Source: Notospermus geniculatus
Taxonomy: Eukaryota; Nemertea; Pilidiophora; Heteronemertea; Lineidae
Direction of reading: 5' to 3'
Length of the DNA: 64,000 nt
Assembly (NCBI GenBank): GCA_002633025.1
Contig: NMRB01001546.1
Location: 14,255 to 78,254, forward strand
Shown: positions 1 through 11,511 of the stretch, piece by piece
How the letters are laid out: each line of letters opens with the position of its first letter
Position numbering within the stretch: the first letter of the stretch is position 1
The notes under the pieces: generated by a model
Database searches by the model: none
The model's input: the letters and a program-made list of their open reading frames with translations, nothing else
Told to the model about the DNA's origin: nothing
Translations under genes and position numbers: made by a program

Positions 1-1576
1 AACTACATTTATTTCAACACATCTGAGCGAAATTTGGCACCAAACTCTTTTTTGAAAGTTTGAAATTCAAAAACTCTACCTCGGCTCAGAGAGAATGTAC
101 TGAAAACCGAGCTCAGTAAACCCAACTCGAGTGGCCGCGGCACTACTTTCCGAGTTTATTGCCTGACACAACATCAAGTGTCCCGAGTAGTTTGAACGCG
201 GCCACCTTATTTCATGATGAGGGAAAATCGTTCAACGAACATGGGACGACACCGCTAAACGTCAACGAAATTACGTTGTTGCACTATATTCCATGTACGT
301 AGCACTAAAAAATTCACCGTAATAACATAGCCGTTGCCATGGAGATGTAGTTTTTTTACATCCCATCTGGCGCTGACGGGAGCAGACGAGAGAGGCTGTA
401 TTATTCTATATTCAGGTCTATCGATCCGCGCATACAATGGTGGACCTTAAAAAATCACGATCATTTTTCCGCCGCCATCTTGGAATCATTGAAAACTTGA
501 CCTCGCGAAGGTCGCCGCATTGTTGTAAAAAAGTAAGCTCAACAAAAGCAATTTTTTCGTAATTTTCTGATTGTGTTAACAACGGTCATTTCTTTGAGAA
601 CAAAATGGGCCAGAATTACAAAAAAATGAGGCGCACAATGATGCTTTCATCAGATATTCCTGCCCATTGTTGAAGCTTTTGAATCAAGTTTACGGCCAAA
701 CGCTTTGTGATAAAAAAATGGATGTCAACAAAGAAGATATGACCGTGCTAGGATGATTTTTGTCATAATAGCAGGCGTCTGAGAAATGATAAATTCAGAA
801 TGGATTAGGTAGATGAAAGGCCAGCTGTCAGGAAAATTCAGGAAGTGAAACTAGGCCGTATTTGTTGGTGAAACGTTTTTTTAATGACAGTTATGTCCCC
901 CGCACACAGTCAAATTTTCATCATTTTCTTAAAAATGCCCCGCAAACGCTTATGTCAGCATTCAAATTTTTAGATACGAATGTTTTTTGAAGTAATATTC
1001 ATCAGACCTACACATCAGCCATATCGACATATTCAGAAAATTTGAGGAAAAAGTTGACCATGTAGGCCTACCGTACAGTTGGCATAACATGTGGAAATTG
1101 GTATGAAAAATCTGACCGTGTAGGTGGGTACCGACCATGCGTACCCAATTAAAATTTGACAAGTCTGCTGTCGGACGTATTAGGTACATCCGAATAAATA
1201 ATCTTGATGCCATCAACTGAATGCGTCAGGGAGGAGATGAGTTGTAAGGGATTGGGAATTTTATCACGATTTTAATAAAATCGAAATTTATAAAAAGGTG
1301 CACAGTCACATAAAAACACGACAAAAACATGAAATATGGTCACCACAGAAAAATTTACGATGTCTCCGAGCCAGACTTTAATAATTTCTGTCTCAGTAGG
1401 TGGGTGTTGATGCTCAATATACATGTATTTTTAAACAAAATTTTTATTACAAAAACGTTATTGCAGATAATGTCACATATAATGCCCAATATAAAACAGG
1501 TGCTCCGCCATGCCAATTTGTTTGCACTAGGTTTATTGAAATATTTCTCGGCCATTTTCGGCATCTTCCTCCAAAG
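1..1576. other. AT-rich spacer, no gene seen
   Basis: No convincing exon, repeat array or RNA gene is visible. ORFs here are short and overlap on both strands. One small item: on the minus strand at 471-481 the sequence reads AAGATGGCGGC, which matches the YY1-type motif often found at metazoan transcription starts; its ATG is followed by a stop after five codons, so I do not call a gene. Confidence 0.6.
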
Positions 1577-1651
1577 ATAACGTCTGTGGAAACCCGCGAC
1601 CTTGAGATGGTCAGCCGGGAGTTACGTTTCGATGGAAACGTCAGCACCGCT
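1577..1651 (+). CDS. possible internal exon (very tentative)
   Basis: A 75-nt open stretch (25 codons) lies between a pyrimidine-rich tract ending in AAAG and the donor-like GTAAGG. It is symmetric (phase 0 at both ends) and reads ...ETRDLEMVSRELRFDG... It is richer in GC than its surroundings. The opposite strand is also open and I recognise no domain, so chance is a strong alternative. Confidence 0.15.
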
Positions 1652-1689
1652 GTAAGGTACGGATCTTTTTCGTAGCTGTACCGCGACCT

Positions 1690-1955
1690 TGGCTGATAGC
1701 CTCATGGTTACGTCCTCTTCAAGCAAGCGGCGGGTCCCTGGTTCGAATCCAATCCGTGCCATACCGATTTATCATCCCTGGCTTTGCAAGTTCATCACAT
1801 GGACAGCAAGCCATGGTGCCTTCTCTCCTGTACCTTTTACAATGGCAAAGTAAAGACCCCATCCTATTGAGGAAGATGAGAAGCTCGAGGTGGCGTCTTC
1901 CGTTCATACAGGACCAATAATGCTTCAGCTTCGGGTCTGATAAAGAAAGCCAATA
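1690..1955 (+). mobile_element. tRNA-derived SINE, family A, copy 1
   Basis: The head resembles a tRNA, with an A-box-like TAGCCTCATGG and a B box GGTTCGAATCC at 1740-1750. The body and tail (CATCCCTGGCTTTG, CAAGCCATGGTGCCTT, AAGTAAAGACCCCAT) recur at 13143-13405 (reverse strand) and 36515-36795. Three diverged copies that share both head and body, on either strand, are what a Pol III-transcribed SINE family looks like. The mobilising LINE is not identifiable. Confidence 0.8.
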
Positions 1956-2103
1956 CAGTACAACATGGTTGTTCTTGCTATGATGAAGTACGGGCCGCAG
2001 GCTCGCAAAAAGCCATTTTTACGGAGGACCCCAGTGCTTTGCTGCAAAATGTCAAATATTACGTGACAGCGGTATATGACAGGGAAACACGATTTTCAAT
2101 ATA

Positions 2104-2344
2104 GTGAGTTTAAGAAACCAACGTTAACGTTAACGTTAATGACATCATTTTGACGTCACATCGAAAGACTCTGTTGCCTCAGCTCTGACAGGCCAACTTT
2201 TGTATCATGTACAGTCATTTCATTTGTCTCAATAAACCTTATATACATGTATACATGTACTCTGTTGCATTTCTTCTGGGGGTGACGTCATTTTGACGTA
2301 ATTAGCGTTATCGTTAGCGTTAACGTTTGGTTTCTTAAACTCAC
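2104..2344. mobile_element. TA-flanked inverted-repeat MITE, GTTTAAGAAACC family
   Basis: The terminal inverted repeats start GTGAGTTTAAGAAACC and end in the reverse complement, with TA on both sides (2102-2103, 2345-2346). Subterminal AACGTTAACG blocks are mirrored at the other end. TA target duplication fits a Tc1/mariner-type transposase acting in trans. No coding capacity. Related elements lie at 18459, 20937 and 29189. Confidence 0.8.
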
Positions 2345-3056
2345 TAATATCAGTTAACTTAATACGCTGTCCGGGATGCTGAAAGTTAAAACGAATGCTC
2401 TTCAAATTCAGCTGATTACGGCATTATGACGTCATCTTGAGGGATTATTACTGTTGCAGCCAATTTGACGTTGATGTTGGAATGAGATGGCGGTTTTGTA
2501 CGTGTAGGAAGCAAGGTCATTACCTGGCATTCAGAAACCAATACGGAAATCGGTTTGGCCTCCCGCCGTACCAGCACACCACAGCTGTGTACATAGATTT
2601 ATCAAATGAATAAAGAAAGTACATAAAATATGCAGACTGCAGATAAGTGCACGCACAGCCTTTGGATTGTATAAGAATGCTATGGTAATTTATCGATCCT
2701 GGTCTACATTTCGAGTCACGAATGACGTAAATANAGGGGAGGGGGAGGAGGGGAGGCAAGGACCAAGGTCAGCCATTGCTTCAAATAACCTTTGAGCCAT
2801 ATTTATTCTACTGAACTGGACTTTTGATTCCGATATTTTTTTCTTGAATGGTGTCAGTGGGCCAGGCGGGCCTAAAGGAAAGAGCGTCTTCATTCTATTC
2901 CACTTTTTACGAAGTAATCATACTTTAGGCCGAGTTCACATGTACTGTAGTGATTATTATTTGTTCCAAAGGGCCGCCTGTGTTCAAAAATCCGTGTAAC
3001 TTACCCTACCAGTTACTAACGTATCAGAACAATACGCACCAAAATCGCAGTTTTAA

Positions 3057-3202
3057 GGTCACAAAGGTCTGGCATTTTGGGGGTCCAGCTTCTCTTGTTG
3101 GTGATGGTCGTCAGTCAGCTTTGGTATCTCCGAGTCGATGTCGTCACACTGACGCTTCTGATATGACGATGTTTGGAGAGCTAGATCCCTGTGGCAAAGC
3201 CA
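3057..3202 (+). repeat. dispersed repeat C, copy 1
   Basis: The segment GGTCTGGCATT...TGTTGGTGATGGTCG...GACGCTTCTGATAT is shared with 50310-50425 and, reversed, with 53750-54175. Its last part (CCTGTGGCAAAGCCAG) continues beyond the hairpin element at 3203-3317 and is also found at about 50866. I do not recognise the family. Confidence 0.6.
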
Positions 3203-3317
3203 GGGCCCATATTCATGAAACCCTGCTAGCTTAGTTGGTTGCTAGTGGTGTACATTGCCCTGTACAAACTGGGTGATTTAGTAACTAACTAAACCTAACA
3301 GGGTGAATATGGGCCCC
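3203..3317. mobile_element. palindromic GGGCC-type hairpin element
   Basis: It starts GGGCCCATATTCATGAAACC and ends with the reverse complement (CAGGGTGAATATGGGCCC). Flanks read CCAG on the left and CCAG on the right, a plausible short target duplication. Removing it rejoins CCTGTGGCAAAGCCAG to GTCTCTGTC, matching an uninterrupted relative at about 50866-50925. No ORF of its own. Confidence 0.8.
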
Positions 3318-3465
3318 CAGGTCTCTGTCACCAACAACTGCGACTTTGGTGTATTTTCAGATGACCCTGGTTTTAAGCCACGTGACAATACCTTCTTTAA
3401 GTCACCCGAGTTGTCGCCATTCACCACCAAAGCCTACAAAGTTCCTCAGTTTGAAATTACTGGAG
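3318..3465 (+). CDS. possible exon next to hairpin insertion
   Basis: An open frame of 49 codons directly after the hairpin element reads VSVTNNCDFGVFSDDPG... then ...YKVPQFEITGG, followed by a donor-like GAG|GTGCTG. Composition is protein-like and hydrophobic runs are absent. I recognise no family. The first ~60 nt are part of a repeat also present at 50866-50925, where the frame is broken, so this may be a fragment of a repeated gene or element. Confidence 0.22.
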
Positions 3466-4394
3466 GTGCTGTTTGTTTTGTCAGTGATATATCTTCTATT
3501 CTTATAATATCCAGCAAAATTGTTTGTGTTTATTCTACATGTAGGCTATGTTGGGCGTGGTTGTTCAGCACTGGTTTTACTTTTTTAACCCAACCTGTGT
3601 GCCATTATTGATAATTAATTTACAATCATGCAAAAAATCCTGTCTACGTATACCTTCATCCGAGTCGATATGAGATTAATGCACTCCAACGCCCCATTTT
3701 TCATTCCAGGCGAATACAAGCCAAAATAAACAAACTAAGGAAAAGTCTGTAAGTAAAGTTTTCCATTCTTTTCAAAACATTGCTGCAAAAAACTCGCGAA
3801 GCATCAGAATCGAGTTTCAATTTAACAGGCAAATGCCCATATCATGTAACTTTTGTTGAAAAAGCAACAGACCAAAGGCGTTTTACGAGATCAGAAGAGT
3901 CGTGGTTCAAAAATGATATCCATGTTTAGTTGGGGGAGGCAATCTCACAAATGTCATCCATGCCTCACAAAAATGTTACGTCTTTCGTTGTTGTTGTCGC
4001 CGTCTATAAAGATCGCCTAACCTTTTCCGTCCTGACCGTATTGATATCCAATTTTATATTGACTGTGAAGTGGGTTAATCACAGACTGTCATGTCATTGA
4101 TGAAAGGAATAGATAACAATCAATGGATGCGCTAATGGCTGTATTGATTCTGAGCTATTTGGAGAATGGGGTGAAAGAAAAATGGCTTCGAAAGGTCATT
4201 TTCTGGGTGGGGATCACGTTTAGCTTAACCTTGATTGATGACGAATGCTGCAGTCAGGGAGATCGTATAAGAAGATGGACAGAGGTTAAAACGTCGTGTA
4301 ACAGTAAAGAGTGTCCCTTTGTAAAAAAGTGTCCGCTTCTATTGTTCCATGATGATTAAACTGCATGGCTCTAGAAACCAAACCGTCTTGTTGG

Positions 4395-5010
4395 TTCAAC
4401 AGACGTCGTAATGTCCATCAGCTCAGTTTTGAGGTCACTATCATCGCTGAAACACCTTCTCGCTTCAGCATGGTCAAGCAATTTTGTTCACATCAACTCA
4501 ATTTTGAGGTCATCAGCATCATTGAAACCCTTTATTGCTTCAACAGACTCCAGCAATTCACATCAGTTTCATTTTGAGGTCGCGACATCACTGAAACACC
4601 TTGTTTCTTTAACCGACTAGGCCTATGTAATTCATATCAGATCCATTTCGAGGTTACCTCGGCCAGCATCACTGAAACGCCTTGTTGCCTCAACAGTTTC
4701 AAGCAATTCACCATCAACTCAATTGAAACCCTTATTACCTCAACAGATTCAAGCAATTCACATCAGTTTCATTTTGAGGTCATGAGCATCACTGAAACAC
4801 CTTGTTTCTTCAACAGACTCTAGTAATTCACACCAGATCCATTTTGAGGTCATCAGCATCACCTTGTTTCTTCAACAGACTCTAGTAATTCACACCAGAT
4901 CCATTTTGAGGTCATCAGCATCACCTTGTTTCTTCAACAGACTCTAGTAATTCACACCAGATCCATTTTGAGGTCATCAGCATCACCTTGTTTCTTCAAC
5001 AGGACCAAGT
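4395..5010. repeat. minisatellite, ~72-bp units grading into exact 62-bp units
   Basis: Diverged units built on ATTTTGAGGTCATCAGCATC and ACCTTGTTTCTTCAACAGAC run from about 4395. The last three units (from about 4825) are virtually identical and 62 bp long, lacking the CTGAAACA-type block present in the older units. No coding signal. Confidence 0.9.
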
Positions 5011-5024
5011 AATTTACATCAAAT

Positions 5025-5156
5025 GGTCAACATCACCACCATTGAAGGTCAACATCACCATCATTGAAGGTCAACGTCACCATCATTGAAGGTCAACATC
5101 ACCACCATTGAAGGTCAACATCACCATCATTGAAGGTCAACATCACCATCATTGAA
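5025..5156. repeat. 22-bp tandem repeat, six units
   Basis: Six units of GGTCAACATCACCAYCATTG plus AA, with only single-base differences between units, directly after the 62-bp array. Each unit contains GGTCA. Confidence 0.95.
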
Positions 5157-7860
5157 GGTCAGATCATAGCGTCTTTGTATGTTCATCAAGTTGATCTTTC
5201 ATGTTCAGGTCGAACAACCCATCTACATTGTGTAAGTTCATTTTAGGTTCAGAGACACACGACTCGGTTTCGGTTGGAAATGCGAGTCACAGTACCACTC
5301 CTTGCTGTCTAAATAGTTTTCAAAGATGATACTTCTCATGTACAATGACAATAGTTCCACAAACTTATGACAAATCGTGTCTTTTTACATTCGAGTCCTG
5401 CAGCCAACTAAGTTTAAATAGAGTACCATAACTTCCTGACTAAAATACTGTCAAAGACCGGTACTTCTGATGCGCAATTGCAGAAAAGTTACGAAAGCCT
5501 ACGGCAAATCCTTTTCCAGCAACAGAATGCGCCAAAAAGCAACCAAAGTAAACCAATATTCTCCAAACAACTTGCTGTCTTTTGTAGGCAATGATTGGTA
5601 CTTGCAGCATCATGAACAATGGGTTGCCTGGTTAGACCTTTGTGCAACATTCCAGCGACACCTCCGTCATGTCCGTCCACTTGTTGTGTTGATGTTTTGT
5701 GTAACTCTTGTTATAGTTTTATGAGGACGCAGCATATTGACCACTTTATCGCCAGGCATGGTGTATTTACTGCCAGATAATGAGGAAGTGTTTTCCTTAA
5801 GTGACTCAAAGGGCTTGCTTCGGAACGTTTGCCAAAGGATTTGAAGTGGGCCTACTTAAGATCCTTGTTGTGTTTTCTTTGGGTACATCTCTCCATCCCC
5901 CCCCACATCAAATAGCCCACATGAAGTGAAATGTTGGCCAAAGGTGTAGTCACTGAAATGCCTTTGAATTCAAGTAGGCCCGTACTGCTCGCAGTCACAT
6001 GAAGCTTACTTGCAAATAAGCGGATAGGCAGGTGTATACAGTTCCCAAAAACTGACGAAAGGCAATAAAGCTGCCAATGAATTGCAGAAAAATGTGCATT
6101 TGAAAATTCTCTGCAGCAACAGTTTTACCTGCACGAAACGGCTCAAAGTGATTATGTTTGTCCAGAAATGGACAAGAATTCACGGAATTTAAAGGTGTAA
6201 GAAAAATAGCACTTTTGTTTCACTTTCGAAAGAAAAAGTGAATCTACGTATTGTGTCGTACGTGTTTCCCTTTCGATTTGTTCTGATATGTTCGATGTCG
6301 TCCTTTCAATGAAAGTGATGTACATGTAGATCTTAAGTACACGTATCTCGTTGCATGTTGATGACATGACAAAATGTCAGTAGTATTTTTAGCGAATAAA
6401 AACCTTGAAAAACTTCGCCTCGGTTTACAAATGACGTCATTGGCGCGTAAATGGTTAATCCTTGCAGACGACAATCAGGATCAATTTTCATTGATTGGAT
6501 GGTCACGTGATAGCGCAGGAAGCAGTGGCAGACGATATCGATTATTAGTTATAGTAGCTGTACTCAACTAGAACAAAGGTTGACGTGTATGATCTTCAGA
6601 GGCGTCCATAATAATTTCATCCAAGTTAGGATGGCGTTCATTTCACCGTCCTTTTATTACCCATTCGCGTCGGATCAAGGTTCAACCTCGTCCACTGTAG
6701 TTAGGTCAAGGTTAGGGGAAACGGTATTAAACCTCGTCTCCAAGACAGTTCTGATTTTACCGTGTCCCTAGCGGAAAATGAAGCAACCGCACTCCAGGAT
6801 ATACCGCTTGGGTGTGACTCTTACGCCGTTTGTGTCCACAGCAGCCAACTATTGTATGGGCTTCCACAAATGACTGAACCAGTTCCCAATCTGCCGTTTC
6901 TCTTCCATCTATTGACGAATGTGGCGAAAGCTGCGCCTCTGGCTGGCTTCTGGCCTAGGTTCGACTGTTCGCTTTTCCTCCAGGATTTCCAGATTCCCCT
7001 TGCAATTTTGTTGTCAATCTTGGAGGCATTCATGCTCTGGCTTGGCTTCGTATCACTCCTTATCTTCTCGACGTGGACCTTTCATCGTCTCTGGCAAACA
7101 GGAACACAGAAATGGTTAGTTCAGGGGAGCCTGGTCGTTTGAAGTAATAACTCTTCTTTACAGTAGAGTGCACTTGGTAGTACACGATAGAGCTGTTACA
7201 ACAATCAATCGTTCCCCCTCTGACGACAACTGGTGATGCGGCTTTTTACCATGCGGGTTTGCAGAGCTATATTCGAGCCGAATCTAGGTTCTCCTCAACT
7301 CCCCAAGCTTAGCTATCAATTCGTTTTGACTCCAGGCCCTAGGCCTAATTTTAAGAATTCTCTGTAACGGACAATGTAACATGGGTGGCTACATAGAGTG
7401 TAACGTAAATACCGTTTAGGGAATCATAAAACCTGTCCTACGCACGACGTAAAGTCGTTCACTTTTAAAGCAGAATATTATACTTCCACTGTCGACGTCA
7501 GTTTTTATTCACGCCTGATATACCCTGTACATTTCTGTTAAAGCGCTTTTTCACATTGAACAATGGGTTGACTTTTAAAAATACACCCATGCAGTTGTAA
7601 CTGGCGTAAGCATCAATGAAGTAACGCCTGGGCAATTAAATGTGCTTTCAGCAAGTTTTATTAATTTTCACTTCATAAGCACATTACGCCATCAGCAACG
7701 GCGGGCTTAGTAAACATTTCTTTCCAACGTTAGTTAAGACAAGAAAATATCCTTTTTTTGAAGGAAAAAGGCGGTCACGTGGTAGACCACGCCTCAGTTG
7801 CGCTACTCCGCTTGAGAGAAAATTCCCAATACTAGTATTTTGTTGGTGATCACTTTTGAG
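5157..7860. other. spacer, no gene seen
   Basis: No repeat array or confident exon. The longest frame (6762-7142 plus, 126 codons) contains hydrophobic stretches but starts and stops in ordinary spacer and shows no domain motif; I treat it as chance. Confidence 0.5.
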
Positions 7861-7864
7861 AGAA

Positions 7865-8195
7865 TGTATAGACAAATCCCAAATTGACGTAAACGGGAAA
7901 GATCTGCGCACTTCCGCCGAAATAGCAACAAGAACCTCGGTCTGAAACTGAATGACGTGACGCAGAGAACCTAGATCGATCACAATCTCCACTCGGCAGC
8001 CTCATCATTAGAGGCTGCCGAGTGGAGATTGTGATCGATCTACAGAGAACCCCACGACAGTGACTTGGACGACATTACGTCAGAGTTGACCATTGCTGAA
8101 TCACGGATTTCGTCACGTCAGCTGGTTTCAGGTTAAGGTTCTTGTTGCTATTTCGGCGGAAGTGCGCAGAACTTGGAATTTGGGATTTGTCTAGA
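7865..8195. mobile_element. large imperfect inverted repeat
   Basis: The left arm (AGACAAATCCCAAATT..., GCGCACTTCCGCCGAAATAG..., GACGTGACG) is mirrored in the right arm near 8105-8195. The arms have small private insertions. A perfect hairpin sits at the centre (7972-8042). It could be a degraded fold-back element or an inverted duplication; no ORF supports a transposase. Confidence 0.7.
7972..8042. repeat. perfect 32-bp stem, 7-nt loop hairpin
   Basis: Positions 7972-8003 are the exact reverse complement of 8011-8042; the loop is ATCATTA. The stem includes GATCGATCACAATCTCC and CACTCGGCAGCCTC. No mismatches at all, unlike the outer arms of the surrounding inverted repeat, so the centre is younger or maintained. 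Confidence 0.95.
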
Positions 8196-9617
8196 GACAA
8201 TCATGATTCTGACTGTCTTCTTCATTCATGTCATTCTGAGAGATTTAATTTGAAAGTTACTCTCCCTTACAAACGCAAGAAAAGTCCCGAGTCCCGAAAG
8301 AAAGCACTTGAAGCACTTAAAGGCGAGGGTCGTGACCAAGGGTCAATGACATTCAAGCGAGACAGCCTCGTTTAAAAACCGGAAATGCGCAGATTCTTAA
8401 AAAGTGCGCACGGTTTTTCACCGTCTGCGGTGGTGCAAGAAAAAGTTACCACCTGGTGCTGTAGCCTTATCGGGCATTAAAGGCCCGCTGTGCTAAGATT
8501 ATGGAGGTGGTAAAAAGTTAGTCTTACTATTCGGACCACCTAGGAAGATTTACATGAACGATTGGCTACCTGAAGATACGTTCATAGAGATAGCATCTCA
8601 CATTTGACGATGAGTGCTTTTTACCCCAGGTTACGCTGAACATTCCTTCGAGAAAAATTTCGCATTTTCAATGCCAAAGTGTTTACGATTTATTTTATAT
8701 TTTACGTAGAATACTGCTAATCTGATGGCTGAACATCGTTTGCCAATCATACGGACGACGATTTCGTAAAAAATTCGTGTTAACCTGTCGTCAGTACAGA
8801 GCAAAATAATGGTTCATGATGAGGAACGGTGTATGTTCCTCTTAATGTGAGATGCTGACAGCAATGCATTAACAAACCAACGAGATACATGTAAAAGCGA
8901 AAAAAGATGGTTCACCAAGTGCAAACGGATAAAGCCAGTACTTTTTGTAAATTCTCTAAATTTGTTTTTTGTAAATTTTATTTCTTTGTAAATCCTGTAG
9001 TGTAGGCCCCTTAGTTTGCAAATTTATTTTAATTTCTAATTTTTTATCACTACACTGGTCTGTCGATCTCACTGTAAGTGCGTTCCTGCTGTTTCAGATC
9101 TTTTGGATGAATAAAATATTACTATTATTAATATTATTAAGGGTTGTGTAGCAATATTGAATGATTTTTTGCTCTGATTCCCGCGGAAAGTGTCGCAACA
9201 TTTTGCCATCTCTTTAGAACTTTCAAGACTCTTGTCTTACTGTTTGCCTGTGTTGGTTTCCGCGCACAGGATACTGATGCTGCAGTTCCAACACTCTTTT
9301 ATCTCGATCAGCCTGAGGTAGGTTTTAGAGTACATGGTACTGGGATTCGAAAAGGAGGTCCAAGACGACATGCAGGTCCAATATGACTGGAGGTGGTCGC
9401 AATATCTAAGCAGATAACAAAGGTGTGAAGCAACAACCATTTTATGCAGAGTTTACAACTCGTTTCTGATGCATTATCCTTTTAAGTAACATTTACCCGA
9501 TATCCTGGGGCTTTATGCAGACCTGGAGAAGAGGAATTATGCAAAAACCAAAGCACTTTTTCTACTCATTTCACGTCACAAGCTCCCGGCGTACAGCTTA
9601 CGACCCACGTGTTGCAG
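8196..9617. other. spacer, no gene seen
   Basis: AT-rich DNA with a run of TTTGTAAATTT-like sequence near 8945-9000 and no repeat array. ORFs on both strands are short and lack motifs. Confidence 0.55.
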
Positions 9618-9815
9618 AATTTGCAACATTTTTATTGGAAATGCTGTCATTTGCTGCAAACGCCCACAGGCCTAGGCACACTCACCGAACTATCGGATCA
9701 CCCTGCATTTACCAACTTGGTTGATAACGCACTATTAAAACTAGCCTCGAACAGCCATCCACTCCTTGGTCGCAAAATGTACTCGCATGGAAGAAGGGTT
9801 GACCTATTGCCCAGG
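9618..9815 (+). CDS. candidate internal exon, unknown protein
   Basis: An open frame lies between an acceptor-like TTGCAG (9612-9617; a second option is CCCACAG ending at 9669) and a strong donor-like CAGG|GTAAGATC at 9816. With the inner acceptor the exon is 9670-9815 and encodes ...LTELSDHPAFTNLVDNALL... and ...LLGRKMYSHGRRVDLLPR, ending in phase 0. The peptide looks globular and helical with few low-complexity residues, and the region is less AT-rich than its flanks. I do not recognise the family and no partner exon is visible nearby. Confidence 0.33.
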
Positions 9816-9935
9816 GTAAGATCTTATACGAAAAATAAAAGAAACGACTTTTGTACATTACTACGATGGCCCAATAAACAGAGTTAAGGACAACTCGGAA
9901 CTGTCAAAATGTTGTCCTGCGTTCACAGGTGTCCT

Positions 9936-10075
9936 GGGCTGGGTTGCACAAAACTCTTGTTAGCGCTCAACTTTATGTTAAATGACGTAAAAAGACAAGG
10001 GATTTTTACGTCATCTAACATAAAGTTAGCGCCAACACCAAGTTAGCGCTATCCTGAGTTTTGTGCAACCGGCCC
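9936..10075. mobile_element. GGGGCC-type hairpin element (TTGCACAAAACTC arm)
   Basis: The left end GGGCTGGGTTGCACAAAACT pairs with the right end GTTTTGTGCAACCGGCCC; subterminal GTTAGCGC and TAACATAAAGTTA blocks are also mirrored. Removing it rejoins AGGTGTCCT to GATTAAAGAGGT, which matches a related uninterrupted repeat at 47345-47365 (GAGGTGTCCTGATTATAGAG). The target duplication is about 2-3 bp (CT/CCT). Confidence 0.8.
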
Positions 10076-10579
10076 CTGATTAAAGAGGTAAAAAAAGAAC
10101 TAACTGTGGACTTGGTTTATGTCCTCAATAGAGGAGTCGGTAGGTGTCCGCAAAGAGGGGTTTCACCGTATCTGTTGAAATATCCGCTTTAGGTTTCTTG
10201 CTTTTTCGTTCGATTCAAATCATGGTTCAGACCCGATACAGATGGAATTTGACGTGGGCATTGACATTGCTTTTAACCGATGCATATTCTTTATGCAAAT
10301 GCTTATTGAAAACATAAAGGGTTCACGTGGGAGGTATACACTATTTCCAATGATTTATGCTGAACATTTTCGGAATTCGATATTATAAAAAGTTCTATAA
10401 CCGTTTACGTTTCGACGGGGAGTAAAATATTGTACTTTGTTGCCTTTGGCTGAAAGCGATTATTGTGCGGGATGATATGATCTGACGGTTTCAAGCTCTA
10501 TTCTTTCTATCCTGCACAAAATTTGAAAGATCTGATTGGTCGGTTCCCGGTCACGTGACGTCCTATGCATTATCCACTT
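10076..10579. other. spacer up to gap
   Basis: Begins with the second half of a GGTGTCC-type dispersed repeat (to about 10170). Nothing recognisable follows before the run of N. Confidence 0.55.
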
Positions 10580-11511
10580 NNNNNNNNNNNNNNNNNNNNN
10601 NNNNNNNNNNNNNNNNNNNNNNNNNNNNNNNNNNNNNNNNNNNNNNNNNNNNNNNNNNNNNNNNNNNNNNNNNNNNNNNNNNNNNNNNNNNNNNNNNNNN
10701 NNNNNNNNNNNNNNNNNNNNNNNNNNNNNNNNNNNNNNNNNNNNNNNNNNNNNNNNNNNNNNNNNNNNNNNNNNNNNNNNNNNNNNNNNNNNNNNNNNNN
10801 NNNNNNNNNNNNNNNNNNNNNNNNNNNNNNNNNNNNNNNNNNNNNNNNNNNNNNNNNNNNNNNNNNNNNNNNNNNNNNNNNNNNNNNNNNNNNNNNNNNN
10901 NNNNNNNNNNNNNNNNNNNNNNNNNNNNNNNNNNNNNNNNNNNNNNNNNNNNNNNNNNNNNNNNNNNNNNNNNNNNNNNNNNNNNNNNNNNNNNNNNNNN
11001 NNNNNNNNNNNNNNNNNNNNNNNNNNNNNNNNNNNNNNNNNNNNNNNNNNNNNNNNNNNNNNNNNNNNNNNNNNNNNNNNNNNNNNNNNNNNNNNNNNNN
11101 NNNNNNNNNNNNNNNNNNNNNNNNNNNNNNNNNNNNNNNNNNNNNNNNNNNNNNNNNNNNNNNNNNNNNNNNNNNNNNNNNNNNNNNNNNNNNNNNNNNN
11201 NNNNNNNNNNNNNNNNNNNNNNNNNNNNNNNNNNNNNNNNNNNNNNNNNNNNNNNNNNNNNNNNNNNNNNNNNNNNNNNNNNNNNNNNNNNNNNNNNNNN
11301 NNNNNNNNNNNNNNNNNNNNNNNNNNNNNNNNNNNNNNNNNNNNNNNNNNNNNNNNNNNNNNNNNNNNNNNNNNNNNNNNNNNNNNNNNNNNNNNNNNNN
11401 NNNNNNNNNNNNNNNNNNNNNNNNNNNNNNNNNNNNNNNNNNNNNNNNNNNNNNNNNNNNNNNNNNNNNNNNNNNNNNNNNNNNNNNNNNNNNNNNNNNN
11501 NNNNNNNNNNN
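10580..11511. other. assembly gap
   Basis: Run of 932 N. Any open frame crossing it is meaningless. Confidence 1.

Noticed and set aside
1700-1760. tRNA gene
   Set aside because: The same head and body occur in three dispersed copies; no proper acceptor stem.
6762-7142. 126-codon ORF with membrane-like stretches
   Set aside because: Hydrophobic runs come from T-rich DNA; no signal or family resemblance, and the opposite strand is open as well.
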